Shown here one piece after another: positions 34,257-43,409 of a DNA stretch of 50,750 bases. This DNA is from Flavobacteriaceae bacterium UBA3179 (lineage in GTDB: Bacteria > Bacteroidota > Bacteroidia > Flavobacteriales > Flavobacteriaceae), in assembly GCA_002364245.1 (NCBI GenBank), contig DEXR01000008.1, forward strand, positions 4,357 through 55,106, given 5' to 3'. Both the position numbers and the translations under genes were made by a program. The number at the start of each line of letters is the position of its first letter. Position 1 is the stretch's first letter. The notes under the pieces are model-generated. The model ran no database searches, was not told where the DNA came from, and saw only the letters and a program-made list of their open reading frames with translations.

Positions 34257-35510
34257 ATGGCGTACTTATTTACTTCAGAAAGTGTTTCTGAAGGACACCC
34301 AGATAAAGTTGCAGATCAAATTAGCGACGCATTATTAGATCATTTTTTAGCCTTCGACCCCGAATCGAAAGTAGCCTGTGAAACCTTAGTAACAACAGGA
34401 CAAGTAGTACTTGCCGGAGAGGTAAAAAGCGACACCTACATAGATGTACAACATATTGCAAGGGATATAATTAATAAAATTGGTTACACAAAAGGAGCCT
34501 ATCAATTTAGCGGTGATTCTTGTGGAGTAATTTCATTGATTCACGAGCAATCACAAGATATCAATCAAGGAGTTGACCGCGAGGACAAAGAAGAGCAAGG
34601 TGCTGGTGATCAAGGAATGATGTTTGGTTATGCTACCAATGAAACGGAACATTATATGCCGTTAGCACTTGAAATTTCGCATACGATTCTTATTGAATTA
34701 GCAAAATTGCGCCGTGATGGAACCGAAATTCCATATTTGCGTCCTGATTCAAAAAGTCAAGTAACTATTGAATATAGCGACGACAATGTTCCGCAAAAAA
34801 TAGTTTCTATTGTTTTATCAACTCAGCACGATGATTTTGATGAAGATGAAGCGATGTTGAACAAAATTAAAAAGGATATTATTGAAATTTTAATTCCGAA
34901 GGTAAAAGCAAAATTACCTGAGTATGTTCAAAAACTGTTCAATGATGATATTGTTTACCACATAAACCCAACTGGAAAATTTGTAATTGGTGGTCCTCAT
35001 GGAGACACTGGTTTAACGGGACGAAAAATAATAGTTGACACGTACGGCGGAAAAGGTGCCCACGGTGGTGGTGCTTTTAGTGGTAAAGACCCGAGTAAAG
35101 TTGACCGAAGTGCTGCCTACGCGGCAAGACATATTGCTAAAAACTTAGTAGCTGCTGGCGTAGCTGAAGAAGTATTAATTCAAGTAAGTTATGCTATTGG
35201 TGTGGTAAAACCTACCTCAATATTAGTCAATACACACGGTACTTCTAAAATTGATTTAACCGATGGTGAAATTGCTAAAAAAGTAGCTGAAATATTCGAT
35301 ATGCGCCCTGCCGCAATTGAAAAGCGTTTAAAATTACGTAATCCTATTTATGTGGAAACCGCTGCTTATGGGCATATGGGAAGGATTCCTGAAACAGTAA
35401 CTAAAATTTTTGAAAGTCCTTACAAAGGAACTATTAAAAAAGAGGTAGAACTTTTCACTTGGGAAAAATTAGATTATATAGATCAAGTTAAAAAAGCTTT
35501 TAATCTATAA
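34257..35510 (+). CDS. metK: S-adenosylmethionine synthetase
   Basis: MetK makes SAM from methionine and ATP. The 417-residue protein carries [15 protein letters not shown] (N-terminal ATP site), [12 protein letters not shown], the P-loop-like [21 protein letters not shown] (in pieces), [21 protein letters not shown] and the C-terminal segment TAAYGHMGR. It is divergent from the met operon and preceded by a SAM-II-like riboswitch, so SAM probably represses its own synthesis. A strong terminator follows 24 nt after the stop, so it is monocistronic. Confidence 0.97.
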   Translation: MAYLFTSESVSEGHPDKVADQISDALLDHFLAFDPESKVACETLVTTGQVVLAGEVKSDTYIDVQHIARDIINKIGYTKGAYQFSGDSCGVISLIHEQSQDINQGVDREDKEEQGAGDQGMMFGYATNETEHYMPLALEISHTILIELAKLRRDGTEIPYLRPDSKSQVTIEYSDDNVPQKIVSIVLSTQHDDFDEDEAMLNKIKKDIIEILIPKVKAKLPEYVQKLFNDDIVYHINPTGKFVIGGPHGDTGLTGRKIIVDTYGGKGAHGGGAFSGKDPSKVDRSAAYAARHIAKNLVAAGVAEEVLIQVSYAIGVVKPTSILVNTHGTSKIDLTDGEIAKKVAEIFDMRPAAIEKRLKLRNPIYVETAAYGHMGRIPETVTKIFESPYKGTIKKEVELFTWEKLDYIDQVKKAFNL

Positions 35511-35534
35511 AATTCAATTTACTGTATATATTCG

Positions 35535-35567
35535 AAGCCATCCTTTTTTACAGGATGGCTTTTTTTA
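35535..35567 (+). terminator. Intrinsic terminator after metK
   Basis: AAGCCATCCT (35535-35544) pairs with AGGATGGCTT (35552-35561) around a 7-nt loop and is followed by a T-run to about 35566. Confidence 0.93.
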
Positions 35568-35588
35568 TCTTTATAAAAACGATTGACT

Positions 35589-37250
35589 ATGAAAACATCA
35601 ACTATATTATTTATTTCTTTCTTTTTACTTTTTAGCTTCAATTTCACTGAAAGCCAAGCTCAAGAAGATAAAAAACCGCTTTGGGATACTTATGATGAAA
35701 GTGCTGAAATTGAAAATCAGCAAAACCATACGAATCCAAGGATGCGTTATAAGTTAATTCAATCGAAGTTTTTAGACAAAAATAAGGTGTTTCAAGAATT
35801 AGCTTCATCTGTTTCAGCTTTTTCCCAAACGAGATATGAGCAGTTAAAGCCATATATACTTGAAAAAGGCATCCCCAGTATTCAACAAGCTATTTCCGAA
35901 GGCACGTTTAGTTATGAAGAATTAACCCTTTTCTACTTAAAACGAATTTTCAACTACGAGTTAAACACAGAAAAAAGCTTGCACACTATTATTGCGTTAA
36001 ACCCCAACGTGCTTAAAGAAGCCAAAGAGCGTGATAAAAATAAGACTAGCAACCATTATTCTGTATATGGGATGCCAATTCTGCTAAAAGACAACATCAA
36101 TACAAAAAGTATGAACACAACGGCAGGAGCGAAAGTTCTAGAAGAAAATAGTCCTACAAAAGATGCGTTTATTGTTTCTCAGCTTAAAAGCAATGGTGCT
36201 CTTATTTTAGGAAAAGTAAATCTAAGCGAATGGGCGTATTATTTCTGTCAAGGTTGCCCATTGGGCTATAGTGCTATTGGTGGCCAAACACTTAATCCGT
36301 ATGGCAGAAAACAATTTGAAACCGGCGGAAGCAGTGCCGGAAGCGGTACTGCAACTGCTGCAAATTATGCCGTTGCCGCGGTAGGAACCGAAACGGCCGG
36401 ATCAATTATTTCACCATCTGCGCAAAATTCCATTGTTGGCCTAAAACCTACGGTCGGTGTATTAAGCAGAAGTGGTATTGTCCCTATTTCGCATACACTA
36501 GACACACCTGGACCGATGACCAAAAATATAGTTGACAACGCTATTTTGATGAATGCCATGACCGGTAAAGACAAAGAAGACGCTAGTAGTGTTTCGGTTT
36601 CTGAAGAATATATTGAAGCTGTTAAAAAGACTTCAATTAAAGGAAAGCGACTTGGTGTAATAAAAAGTTTGGTTTCAGATTCTATTTATTCTATTACTAT
36701 TAAAAAATTAAAAAATGCAGGGGCCGAAATTATAGAAATCACACCACCTGAAACTTCATTAGATGGTTTTTTGACACTTCTAAATCTTGAAATGAAAGAA
36801 GATCTTCCAAAGTATTTAGATGAATATGCTTCAGAAAGCATACAAGTTAATAATCTTGAAGAAGTGATGACTTTCAATAAAAATGATAGCTTGAGCTACA
36901 TGCCCTATAACCAAGGTATTTTTGACGGTATTATGGCTGATACAACCTCAGCAAAATCATTTCAGAAAATAAAAGCCAATTTAAAAGAGCAAGGCACTGT
37001 TTTTTTCCAAAAACCTATAACAGAACATAACTTGGATGCAATTTTATCAATTAACAATTACCATAGTGCTCAAGCGGCTGTTGGCCTACACCCCTGTTTA
37101 ACTATACCAATGGGGTATAAAAATAATGGTGAACCAATAAGTTTAACCCTAATTGCTTCACCATTCTCTGAAGTTACTTTATATTCAATTGGTTCTGCTA
37201 TAGAAAAAATATTAAATAGCAGAAAAATGCCCGATCAATACGCTCATTAA
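35589..37250 (+). CDS. Secreted amidase-signature hydrolase
   Basis: The 553-residue protein starts with a signal peptide (about 1-25, ending ESQAQ). The amidase-signature Ser-cisSer-Lys triad is visible: Lys167 in PILLKDNINT, Ser248 in GGSSAGSG and Ser272 in TETAGSIISPSAQ. It hydrolyses an amide bond in the periplasm or outside; members act on peptides, acyl amides or nitrile products, and the substrate is not readable. The start is the ATG at 35589. The 3' end overlaps the convergent DUF302 gene by 4 bp. The gap after metK is filled by the terminator. Confidence 0.93.
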   Translation: MKTSTILFISFFLLFSFNFTESQAQEDKKPLWDTYDESAEIENQQNHTNPRMRYKLIQSKFLDKNKVFQELASSVSAFSQTRYEQLKPYILEKGIPSIQQAISEGTFSYEELTLFYLKRIFNYELNTEKSLHTIIALNPNVLKEAKERDKNKTSNHYSVYGMPILLKDNINTKSMNTTAGAKVLEENSPTKDAFIVSQLKSNGALILGKVNLSEWAYYFCQGCPLGYSAIGGQTLNPYGRKQFETGGSSAGSGTATAANYAVAAVGTETAGSIISPSAQNSIVGLKPTVGVLSRSGIVPISHTLDTPGPMTKNIVDNAILMNAMTGKDKEDASSVSVSEEYIEAVKKTSIKGKRLGVIKSLVSDSIYSITIKKLKNAGAEIIEITPPETSLDGFLTLLNLEMKEDLPKYLDEYASESIQVNNLEEVMTFNKNDSLSYMPYNQGIFDGIMADTTSAKSFQKIKANLKEQGTVFFQKPITEHNLDAILSINNYHSAQAAVGLHPCLTIPMGYKNNGEPISLTLIASPFSEVTLYSIGSAIEKILNSRKMPDQYAH

Positions 37251-38158
37251 TTTGCAGCGTCTATGGCCAAATTGTTTAAAGCGCTTTTAATTTGTTGTAG
37301 TGTATCTTCGTTTCCTGTAATCCCGTGTCTTTCACTTAGAAAATCAGGATTATTATAAGAAATATTTACGGTACCATCTTCTTTTTCCCAAATTAATATT
37401 TTCTGTGGTAAATCAATAGCAGTAGTTTGTGAATTTTTCATCAAAGGAGTCCCTAATTCTGGGTTTCCGAAGATTATAACCCTAGTAGGGTTTAATGTCA
37501 TTCCCACTGTTTCTGCATTGGCTTGGTGATCCAGTTCTGCGAAAAGAGAAAGTGCGGAATTGTCAACAACTGCATTTCGTAAATTATTGTAAGTGGTATT
37601 AAAATCGTTATTACTCGCCACGGTAATAATACCGTCCTTATTGGTGATTCCTGTGCTAGAATTTTCTGCAACCGAACCATTGGTCGCATTTTCAGTAAAA
37701 CTGGCAAGTGCTCCTTTAATTTGTTGTAACGTCGAAGCTCCTCCAACTCCTGAATGTCTTGCGGCTAAATATTCTGTCCCATTGTAAGTGACAAAGTTGT
37801 TCTTATCTGAATCTTCATAAACCAACATCTTTTGAGGTAAATCAAGCCCTACTAATTGATTTTCTTGCATTAAAGGAGTTCCCAACGCTGGATTTCCGAA
37901 GAATATAACTCTTGTATCGCGTAAGGATTCATTAATATTTTGTGCGTTTGCCGTATGATTTACTTCGGCTACTATCGAAATATTTGAATTTGTCTGTAAT
38001 TCACTTCGCAAAGAATTGTAGGTTGTTGTAAAATCCGTATCGCTTACTGCATAAGCCAAACCTGGGGTTTGAGGGTTATTAATTACCTGTGCATTATCAT
38101 CATCACTACTGCAAGCAAAAATTACGGTAGATAGTGCAAGTATTAAAAGCTTTTTCAT
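37247..38158 (-). CDS. Lipoprotein with two DUF302 domains
   Basis: The 303-residue lipoprotein (MKKLLILALSTVIFACSS; Cys17 lipidation) has two similar repeats of about 130 residues: each runs TTYNSLR / TTYNNLR, then VAEVNHTANA / FAELDHQANA, TRVIFFGNP / TRVIIFGNP, GTPLM, IDLPQKML/ILIWE and GxxxTLQQIKGAL. These are DUF302 domains, a fold of unknown function that may bind small ligands. An internal duplication is clear. It converges on the amidase (4-bp overlap) and lies downstream of the response regulator, 127 nt away; no regulatory palindrome precedes it. Confidence 0.9.
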   Translation of the reverse strand: MKKLLILALSTVIFACSSDDDNAQVINNPQTPGLAYAVSDTDFTTTYNSLRSELQTNSNISIVAEVNHTANAQNINESLRDTRVIFFGNPALGTPLMQENQLVGLDLPQKMLVYEDSDKNNFVTYNGTEYLAARHSGVGGASTLQQIKGALASFTENATNGSVAENSSTGITNKDGIITVASNNDFNTTYNNLRNAVVDNSALSLFAELDHQANAETVGMTLNPTRVIIFGNPELGTPLMKNSQTTAIDLPQKILIWEKEDGTVNISYNNPDFLSERHGITGNEDTLQQIKSALNNLAIDAAN

Positions 38159-38285
38159 ATTCAAGGTTTAATTTGTTATTTGGGTTAAAATACAAAATTG
38201 TAAAATCTTATATGCTATTTACCTAGCCTTAACAAGACTTTATCATTATACCCTTAACGTGAAAACCTGAATTTTTATTTGAAAG

Positions 38286-38936
38286 TTAAATAATATTATG
38301 CCGTTTGGCTTTTTGTACAGCTTCTATTTTACTGTGTACTTGTAGTTTTTTGTAACTATTTTCAATATGCTTACGAACCGTGCTTGGTGAAAGAAAAAGA
38401 TTGTCTGCAATGGCAGTATAACTAAGGCCTTTACTTAATTGCTCTAAAACTTCTACTTCCCGTTTTGATAATGAAATTTCTTCTTTGTCTTTTAGATTAT
38501 CAATATCAATAGGGTTTCGTAACAGTTTTAAGGTTTTTAAAGCTATGGAAGGATTCATAGCGGCTCCCCCAGATAAAGTTTCTTTTATTCCTTTATAGAG
38601 CTCTTCTGGGTTTATTTCTTTTAAAAGATAGCCATCGGCACCAGCTTTTATAGCGTTAAAAATATGTTCGTCATTATCGAAAGCGGTAAGTATGATAATT
38701 TTAATTTGTGGATATTTTTGTTTCACCATTTGCGTGGTTTCAATCCCATTTAAAACGGGCATTTCAATATCCATTAAAATGATGTCAAGATTATGGTTTT
38801 CTTCCAACTTAGTAAGTAATTCACTTCCGTTAAGAGCAGTATGCTTTATTTCAATTTCATCAAAAAAAGAGAGTTTTTCTTTAATGGCATGAATTAAAAA
38901 CGAATTATCATCAACAATAGAAACTTTAATGTTCAT
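38286..38936 (-). CDS. NarL/FixJ-type response regulator
   Basis: The 216-residue protein has a receiver domain (1-125) with the acidic pocket Asp9-Asp10, phospho-acceptor Asp56 (LMDIEMP), Thr in ILTAFD and Lys in LLKEI, and a C-terminal LuxR/NarL helix-turn-helix (about 150-210: LSKREVEVLEQLSKGLSYTAIADNLFLSPSTVRKHIENSYKKL in pieces). Its gene is preceded by a 16-bp palindrome at 38994-39009, also found before three nearby genes, suggesting autoregulation. The kinase gene just upstream (39007-40773) is its probable partner. Confidence 0.95.
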   Translation of the reverse strand: MNIKVSIVDDNSFLIHAIKEKLSFFDEIEIKHTALNGSELLTKLEENHNLDIILMDIEMPVLNGIETTQMVKQKYPQIKIIILTAFDNDEHIFNAIKAGADGYLLKEINPEELYKGIKETLSGGAAMNPSIALKTLKLLRNPIDIDNLKDKEEISLSKREVEVLEQLSKGLSYTAIADNLFLSPSTVRKHIENSYKKLQVHSKIEAVQKAKRHNII

Positions 38937-38993
38937 AGGTAGTTAGTTGTACTAAAGATACTTAAAAGTATGTAATTATGACCTTAAAAAATA

Positions 38994-39009
38994 TAAGGCA
39001 GTTGCCTTA
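38994..39009 (-). promoter_or_regulatory. Predicted response-regulator operator A (own promoter)
   Basis: TAAGGCA-GT-TGCCTTA is a perfect 7+7 inverted repeat that overlaps the kinase stop codon. On the minus strand the next 3 nt are TAT, then exactly 20 nt, then TACTTTTA (38970-38963), a -7-like box. The regulator start is 57 nt from the palindrome. Confidence 0.75.
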
Positions 39010-40773
39010 CTTTTTTACAGAACGATATTTTGGAACCGTAAGTTCGACATCTGTTCCTTTATTTACGTTAGATTGAAACTCAATATTTCCTTCTAAATCT
39101 TGAGCTCTTTTTTTCATATTGTTAAGGCCATTTCCTTGTTGTGTTTCAGTTATGTTAAAACCCTTTCCGTTGTCTGAAATAGTTATAAGAAACTTATTCT
39201 GTTCTTCGGAAATAGTGACTGAAATGTTATTTGCATCTGCATATTTCAAAGCATTGTTAACCGCTTCTTGTATAATACGATAAATATTCATCCCAGCTAC
39301 CGAAGTAAAAGTATGTTCTGTTGAAATAGTTTCTGAAACCTGGAAAGTAAAATCAACCCCTTTTGAAGCAGCGCTCGCTTGGTTTATAAAATTTGTAATG
39401 CGGGCTTGTAGGTCTTCAAAAGTGATGGATTCTTTGTTCATTGCCCAAATAGTATCACGTAATTCGTATATGGTCTGTGACGTGAACGAACTTATATTGG
39501 TTAGCTTTTCTTTTGTGTGTTGAGTAGCGTTTTTAAGCCCAAACTTCAAATTGTCTATCGACGAAATAATGAAAGTAAGCTGTGCGCCAATATTATCGTG
39601 TAAATCACGAGAAATTCTAAGGCGTTGTTCTTGCAGTCGGTTTTGTGTTTCAATTTTGGCGAGCGCAGTTTTTAACTCGCCTTCTTTTTTAAGTTGACGA
39701 TTTTTCAGTTTTTGTTGGTTGTAGAAAAGGTAGCCTAACAATCCTAACAGAAAAGCGAGACCTAAACTTCCGTAAATAAGCGTGTTTTTCTGTTCTATTT
39801 CTAGTTCACGCTCTGCTAATTCTTTTTCTTTTTTTTCAGTTTCATATTCAATTGAAAGTTCTGCTATTTTTTTTTGAACCTCTGTGTTGTGAATACTATC
39901 CTTTATAGCGAGATATTTTTCAAAATAAAATAGCGCAGAGTCTGCTTTATTCTGACTTTTAAATATATCGGAAAGGGTTTTATAGTTGTACTGGGTAAGA
40001 TTTCTATATTCTTTTTTCAGTGAAATGGGCAGTGATTTTTTAATATTTAAAATGGCTTCGTCATATTTTTCTTCCGCCATAAAAACTTCGCCAATTTGCG
40101 TGTGGTTTTCTGCTATCCCGATAGAATCTTCCATTTTTAAACGGGCTTGAAGTGATTGGTTAAAATACTCTTTGGCTTTACCAAACTTTTTTTGCAAACC
40201 ATAAACTCCAGCTATATTACTTATGCTGTATGGAATCCCGATGGAATCATTTTGTTCTTTTTTAATTTTTAATCCCTTGTTGTAAAAATAAAGGGCGCTA
40301 TCCAATTGGTTCTGAATTTCTTTTAAAACCCCATAATTGTTGTAAATGTCCTTTAAAACTGAGTCATAGTTATTTTCTTCAGCGACTGATTTCCCCCTTT
40401 GCATATAGGCTTGAGCCTTTTCCATATTATTATATTTCATGCTATAGCCCAATTCAGCATACCGGTATGCTACTTGGTCATTTAGACCTAGTTTTTCATA
40501 TAATTTAACCCCCTCAAGCCCATATTGTGCACTTTTATCGTAAACCCCTTGATAGGAATAAGCTAATGAAAGTTTTGAGTAGGCATCGGCAACTCCTTTT
40601 TCATAGGAAATTTTTCGTGCGTTCTCAGCGTTGACTTTGTATAATTTAATAAGAGAGTCTTTAGGAATATTTAATCCTTGAACATATAAATTATTAATAG
40701 AGTCTATAGTTTGCTTGTTTTGTGAAAGTGTTACTGAAGAAACCAAAAAAATGAGACTCAATACTTTTTTCAT
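39007..40773 (-). CDS. Sensor histidine kinase with TPR sensor region (HisKA_3 type)
   Basis: The 588-residue protein has a signal peptide (MKKVLSLIFLVSSVTLSQ), tetratricopeptide-like repeats (about 60-310; YSKLSLAYSYQGVYDKSAQYG, GEVFMAEEKYDEAI), a coiled coil, one membrane helix (about 333-352), a HisKA_3 dimerisation domain with phospho-His in ISRDLHDNIGAQL (about residue 395) and a HATPase domain (NALKYA, DNGKGF, GNGLNNMKKRA). So a periplasmic TPR region feeds an NarL-type regulator. It starts 89 nt after the small membrane protein gene. I place the start at 40773, at the signal peptide. Confidence 0.93.
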   Translation of the reverse strand: MKKVLSLIFLVSSVTLSQNKQTIDSINNLYVQGLNIPKDSLIKLYKVNAENARKISYEKGVADAYSKLSLAYSYQGVYDKSAQYGLEGVKLYEKLGLNDQVAYRYAELGYSMKYNNMEKAQAYMQRGKSVAEENNYDSVLKDIYNNYGVLKEIQNQLDSALYFYNKGLKIKKEQNDSIGIPYSISNIAGVYGLQKKFGKAKEYFNQSLQARLKMEDSIGIAENHTQIGEVFMAEEKYDEAILNIKKSLPISLKKEYRNLTQYNYKTLSDIFKSQNKADSALFYFEKYLAIKDSIHNTEVQKKIAELSIEYETEKKEKELAERELEIEQKNTLIYGSLGLAFLLGLLGYLFYNQQKLKNRQLKKEGELKTALAKIETQNRLQEQRLRISRDLHDNIGAQLTFIISSIDNLKFGLKNATQHTKEKLTNISSFTSQTIYELRDTIWAMNKESITFEDLQARITNFINQASAASKGVDFTFQVSETISTEHTFTSVAGMNIYRIIQEAVNNALKYADANNISVTISEEQNKFLITISDNGKGFNITETQQGNGLNNMKKRAQDLEGNIEFQSNVNKGTDVELTVPKYRSVKK

Positions 40774-40862
40774 GTTCAAATTTTTTCTCAACTAAAGATA
40801 TTAATTTTAAGTAAATGAAATAATTATAATTGTATTTTACAGATGAAGAGCTTTAATTAAGT

Positions 40863-41102
40863 TTATAATTCAATACTTTCCTGAATAAACAATGCTTCAC
40901 TCAAATTGTATTTCAAAAAGTTATAGGCAGCCAAGTTTCTCTTCCTAATATTGATTTGATTTTGGTTTTCTTCAATGCTAATTTTTAATTGAATTACATA
41001 TTCTTCTTGTATACTTTTAAGCTGTTTATATTTTAAATAAAACAAAAGCAATATTCCCGTCACTAAAAAGATAAAAGCTGATATAATTATGACTGAAAGC
41101 AT
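40863..41102 (-). CDS. Small membrane-anchored coiled-coil protein
   Basis: A 79-residue frame with one N-terminal membrane helix (residues 3-23, VIIISAFIFLVTGILLLFYL) and a charged, coiled-coil-like tail (KYKQLKSIQEEY, ISIEENQNQINIRKRN). No family is recognised. Support comes from its membrane-protein composition and from operator B plus a -7-like box (TAATTTTA, 41127-41120) upstream at the same spacing as the other three regulated genes. It lies upstream of the histidine kinase on the same strand, so it may be an accessory of the two-component system. Confidence 0.62.
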   Translation of the reverse strand: MLSVIIISAFIFLVTGILLLFYLKYKQLKSIQEEYVIQLKISIEENQNQINIRKRNLAAYNFLKYNLSEALFIQESIEL

Positions 41103-41150
41103 GTGAAACTCAATTTTTATAAAATTACAGAGAAACTGATTTTGAAACCA

Positions 41151-41166
41151 TACGACAATTGCCCTA
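41151..41166 (-). promoter_or_regulatory. Predicted response-regulator operator B (small membrane protein / kinase)
   Basis: TACGACAATTGCCCTA keeps one perfect half-site (TGCCCTA) and a degenerate other half. On the minus strand it is followed by 3 nt, 20 nt and TAATTTTA (41127-41120), the same spacing as sites A, C and D. It lies 48 nt from the start of the 79-residue gene. Confidence 0.6.
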
Positions 41167-41172
41167 TTCTAA

Positions 41173-41210
41173 TAAAAAAACAAAACCCCAATCTAAAAAA
41201 GACGGGGTTT
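41173..41210 (-). terminator. Intrinsic terminator after the beta-propeller gene
   Basis: On the minus strand, AAACCCC (41210-41204) pairs with GGGGTTT (41189-41183) around a 14-nt loop that can pair further (GTCTTTTTTAGAT); TTTTGTTTTTTTATT follows. Confidence 0.88.
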
Positions 41211-41276
41211 CATAATTGGCTTTACCTGCTCCTCAATCAGGTTTGGCCTGAAACTAACTTGGTTGGCTAATTTGAT

Positions 41277-43154
41277 TTACTTGGTCAGATCGTATGCAAA
41301 AATGCTATTGTTATCGGCTTTGTAGTAGAGTATACCGGCAATTTCATCTACTTGGTATTCTGGCTTCTTATCCTTTAAGACAATTTCTTTTTCCTTGACG
41401 CCTGAGTCTTTATTTAGTTTTACCAAGCCGACACCATCATCAAGTTTTGTCAATACAAATTGATTATTTTTTGTAGCGGCTGTTGCTTTAAAACGTTTCA
41501 ACATTTCAGCTACTGAAGCACCACTTGCCATGGCCATTCCTCCACCTAAATCGGCATACCGTTCGCCTCTATCCGTATAAGCACCTAATTTATTACGGTT
41601 TTGATTGGCTGCATTATACGCCGCCGCTGCGGTTGCTGCCGTTGCCACCGCAGTTACACCTGCAATGATTGCCCCAAAAGCACTTTTACCTGGTGCACGG
41701 TAATACTCGTGCCAGCTTTTACCACCTTGCCAGTCTAACAACATCATATTTTGGTCACTGGTCAATAAAATACCATCATCTCGAACCTCAACGTGAGTAG
41801 GATCCTCTTTACCATCAAACTTAGATTCAGCTAAAGTGGATACTTCGCCTGAGTTTGCATCCACAGCAAAAAGTTCATCATCGGCACTAATTAAATATCG
41901 TGAGTTTTTACTATCGTAGGTTGAGCTAACAGCATCGGCTCTTTTGTATTTTAACGGTTTTTTCCAAACCTGTTCTCCATTTTGAAGGTTAACGATATTT
42001 GCATCTTCCGAAGTAATATAAATCAACCCTTGTGGCGTGTCGGCCATTGTTAAAATATTTTCTCCTGTCTTCAACGGTTTTTTAAAAAGTGTTTTTCCTT
42101 CAAATGAAATTTTATTGATTCCACCTTCATAAATTCCGAAGAGAATGCCATCTTCCATAATGTAAAAATGCTGAACATACCCTTTTGTTTTTGGTGCTTT
42201 GTCCCAAAGATCTTCGCCATTAGTAGCGCTTAAAAAAGCGATTTTGGATTCTGAACGACCTCCAGCTAACTTCATCAATCCTTTTTTACCGCTATTATCA
42301 ACATTGCTAACCACAGCTAGTCCATTGGGTAATATTTCAAAATTAGCAATACTACCTTTTACTTTTTGTTCGTCGTTCCAGAGTTGCGCACCATTTGTGC
42401 CGATTTTATGGATTTTAGTATTGCTACCGTTATTGACACTTTCGAAAGCATAAATCTCTTTTTCAGTATTATCGGCAACCATCCAGTTTATGTTTTTTAC
42501 TTTATTGCTCCATAAAGTTTCACCAGTAAGCGATTTAGAGATTATCCCTTGACTTGTTGGCACCAACATTTTATTTTTCAATAATAAAGGGCGTCCAGTA
42601 ACCATATAGTTTTTCATAGTCACTTTACCTGGCTCAACCAAATTAAAACGATAGTCTTCGTTTCCGGTATTCAGATCGTATACCGCTACTTGCGCAGCAT
42701 ATTGTTCATCTGATCGACGCTGACCGCTCACTACCAATTTATTTTGCGGCATTATTACGTCGCAGGTCATTACTTGTTTCCAGCCGTTGTCTTCGGTGCT
42801 AAACAGTTTTTTTCCTGATATATAATCGATCACTGCTTTTTTGGTAGAAAGACTGGCAAAACCTGTCTGCCCTACAACTACGTAAGGTGCTTGTGGTACA
42901 AAGAAAAGCTCTTCGGGTTTTACACGACCGTAATCGGTAAAGTTGAAAAGTAAATCATTGCTTCCTGGCTTTATACCTACTAAACCATCATTTGTAGCAA
43001 CGACCATTGTACCACCTTCTGTAAGGGTCATTTCATTGATTTTAGCACCGGTATCGTATCTAAAATTTGGTTCTTCCGCACGTTGTGCAGTGGCTATCAT
43101 TATTCCTATAGAAAGGAAAAAAGCCCAATTGATTAACATTTTTGAAGTTTTCAT
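41277..43154 (-). CDS. Exported PQQ-like beta-propeller protein
   Basis: The 625-residue protein has a signal peptide (ending MIATAQ). Repeated blades of about 45 residues follow, with motifs such as NGEDLWDKAPK, NGEQVWKKPL, TGETLWSNKV and ANSGEVSTL, typical of PQQ-like (BamB-type) repeats. Near residues 485-525 is a Gly/Ala-rich hydrophobic stretch (AFGAIIAGVTAVATAATAAAA) that could be membrane-associated, followed by a further blade-like region at the C-terminus. No enzyme active site was seen; a scaffold or ligand-binding role is likely. Operator C and a TTG-N20-CATCTTTG promoter precede it, so it is probably controlled by the neighbouring response regulator. Confidence 0.88.
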   Translation of the reverse strand: MKTSKMLINWAFFLSIGIMIATAQRAEEPNFRYDTGAKINEMTLTEGGTMVVATNDGLVGIKPGSNDLLFNFTDYGRVKPEELFFVPQAPYVVVGQTGFASLSTKKAVIDYISGKKLFSTEDNGWKQVMTCDVIMPQNKLVVSGQRRSDEQYAAQVAVYDLNTGNEDYRFNLVEPGKVTMKNYMVTGRPLLLKNKMLVPTSQGIISKSLTGETLWSNKVKNINWMVADNTEKEIYAFESVNNGSNTKIHKIGTNGAQLWNDEQKVKGSIANFEILPNGLAVVSNVDNSGKKGLMKLAGGRSESKIAFLSATNGEDLWDKAPKTKGYVQHFYIMEDGILFGIYEGGINKISFEGKTLFKKPLKTGENILTMADTPQGLIYITSEDANIVNLQNGEQVWKKPLKYKRADAVSSTYDSKNSRYLISADDELFAVDANSGEVSTLAESKFDGKEDPTHVEVRDDGILLTSDQNMMLLDWQGGKSWHEYYRAPGKSAFGAIIAGVTAVATAATAAAAYNAANQNRNKLGAYTDRGERYADLGGGMAMASGASVAEMLKRFKATAATKNNQFVLTKLDDGVGLVKLNKDSGVKEKEIVLKDKKPEYQVDEIAGILYYKADNNSIFAYDLTK

Positions 43155-43213
43155 AATCGTGGTTTTAGTTAATTGTATGTTTCAAAGATGCTACGTAACT
43201 ACTTTGTTATCAA

Positions 43214-43229
43214 TAGGGCAATTGCCGTA
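43214..43229 (-). promoter_or_regulatory. Predicted response-regulator operator C (beta-propeller gene)
   Basis: TAGGGCAATTGCCGTA is palindromic except at the third base pair. On the minus strand it is followed immediately by TTG (43213-43211), 20 nt, and CATCTTTG (43190-43183). The start codon is 59 nt from the site. Confidence 0.78.
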
Positions 43230-43309
43230 TTTAACATTCTCGTATAGGTAGAAGCCTTGAATTTCTAATTGTTTTTATGTCTTCTGAAATAGAATGAATT
43301 CCAAAAGAG

Positions 43310-43329
43310 ATTCCTGCCTTCGCAGGAAT
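43310..43329. repeat. Hairpin-forming palindrome between the beta-propeller and lipoprotein genes
   Basis: ATTCCTGC (43310-43317) and GCAGGAAT (43322-43329) form an 8-bp stem with a CTTC tetraloop. Short GC-rich palindromes of this look are often dispersed in flavobacterial genomes; only one copy is in this window, so a repeat family is inference. Confidence 0.5.
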
Positions 43330-43376
43330 TAAAAAACCGGAAGATGAACAAATTGTCCCGCTCCCGGCTCCACGTA

Positions 43377-43403
43377 AAAACCTCAACATCTGAGATTTTT
43401 TAA
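43377..43403 (-). terminator. Probable terminator after the small lipoprotein gene
   Basis: The minus strand has CTCA-GATGT-TGAG flanked by an A-run before and GTTTTT after, just after the stop at 43410. With T-runs on both sides it may be bidirectional. The stem is short (about 4-6 bp). Confidence 0.6.
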
Positions 43404-43409
43404 CTCTTT

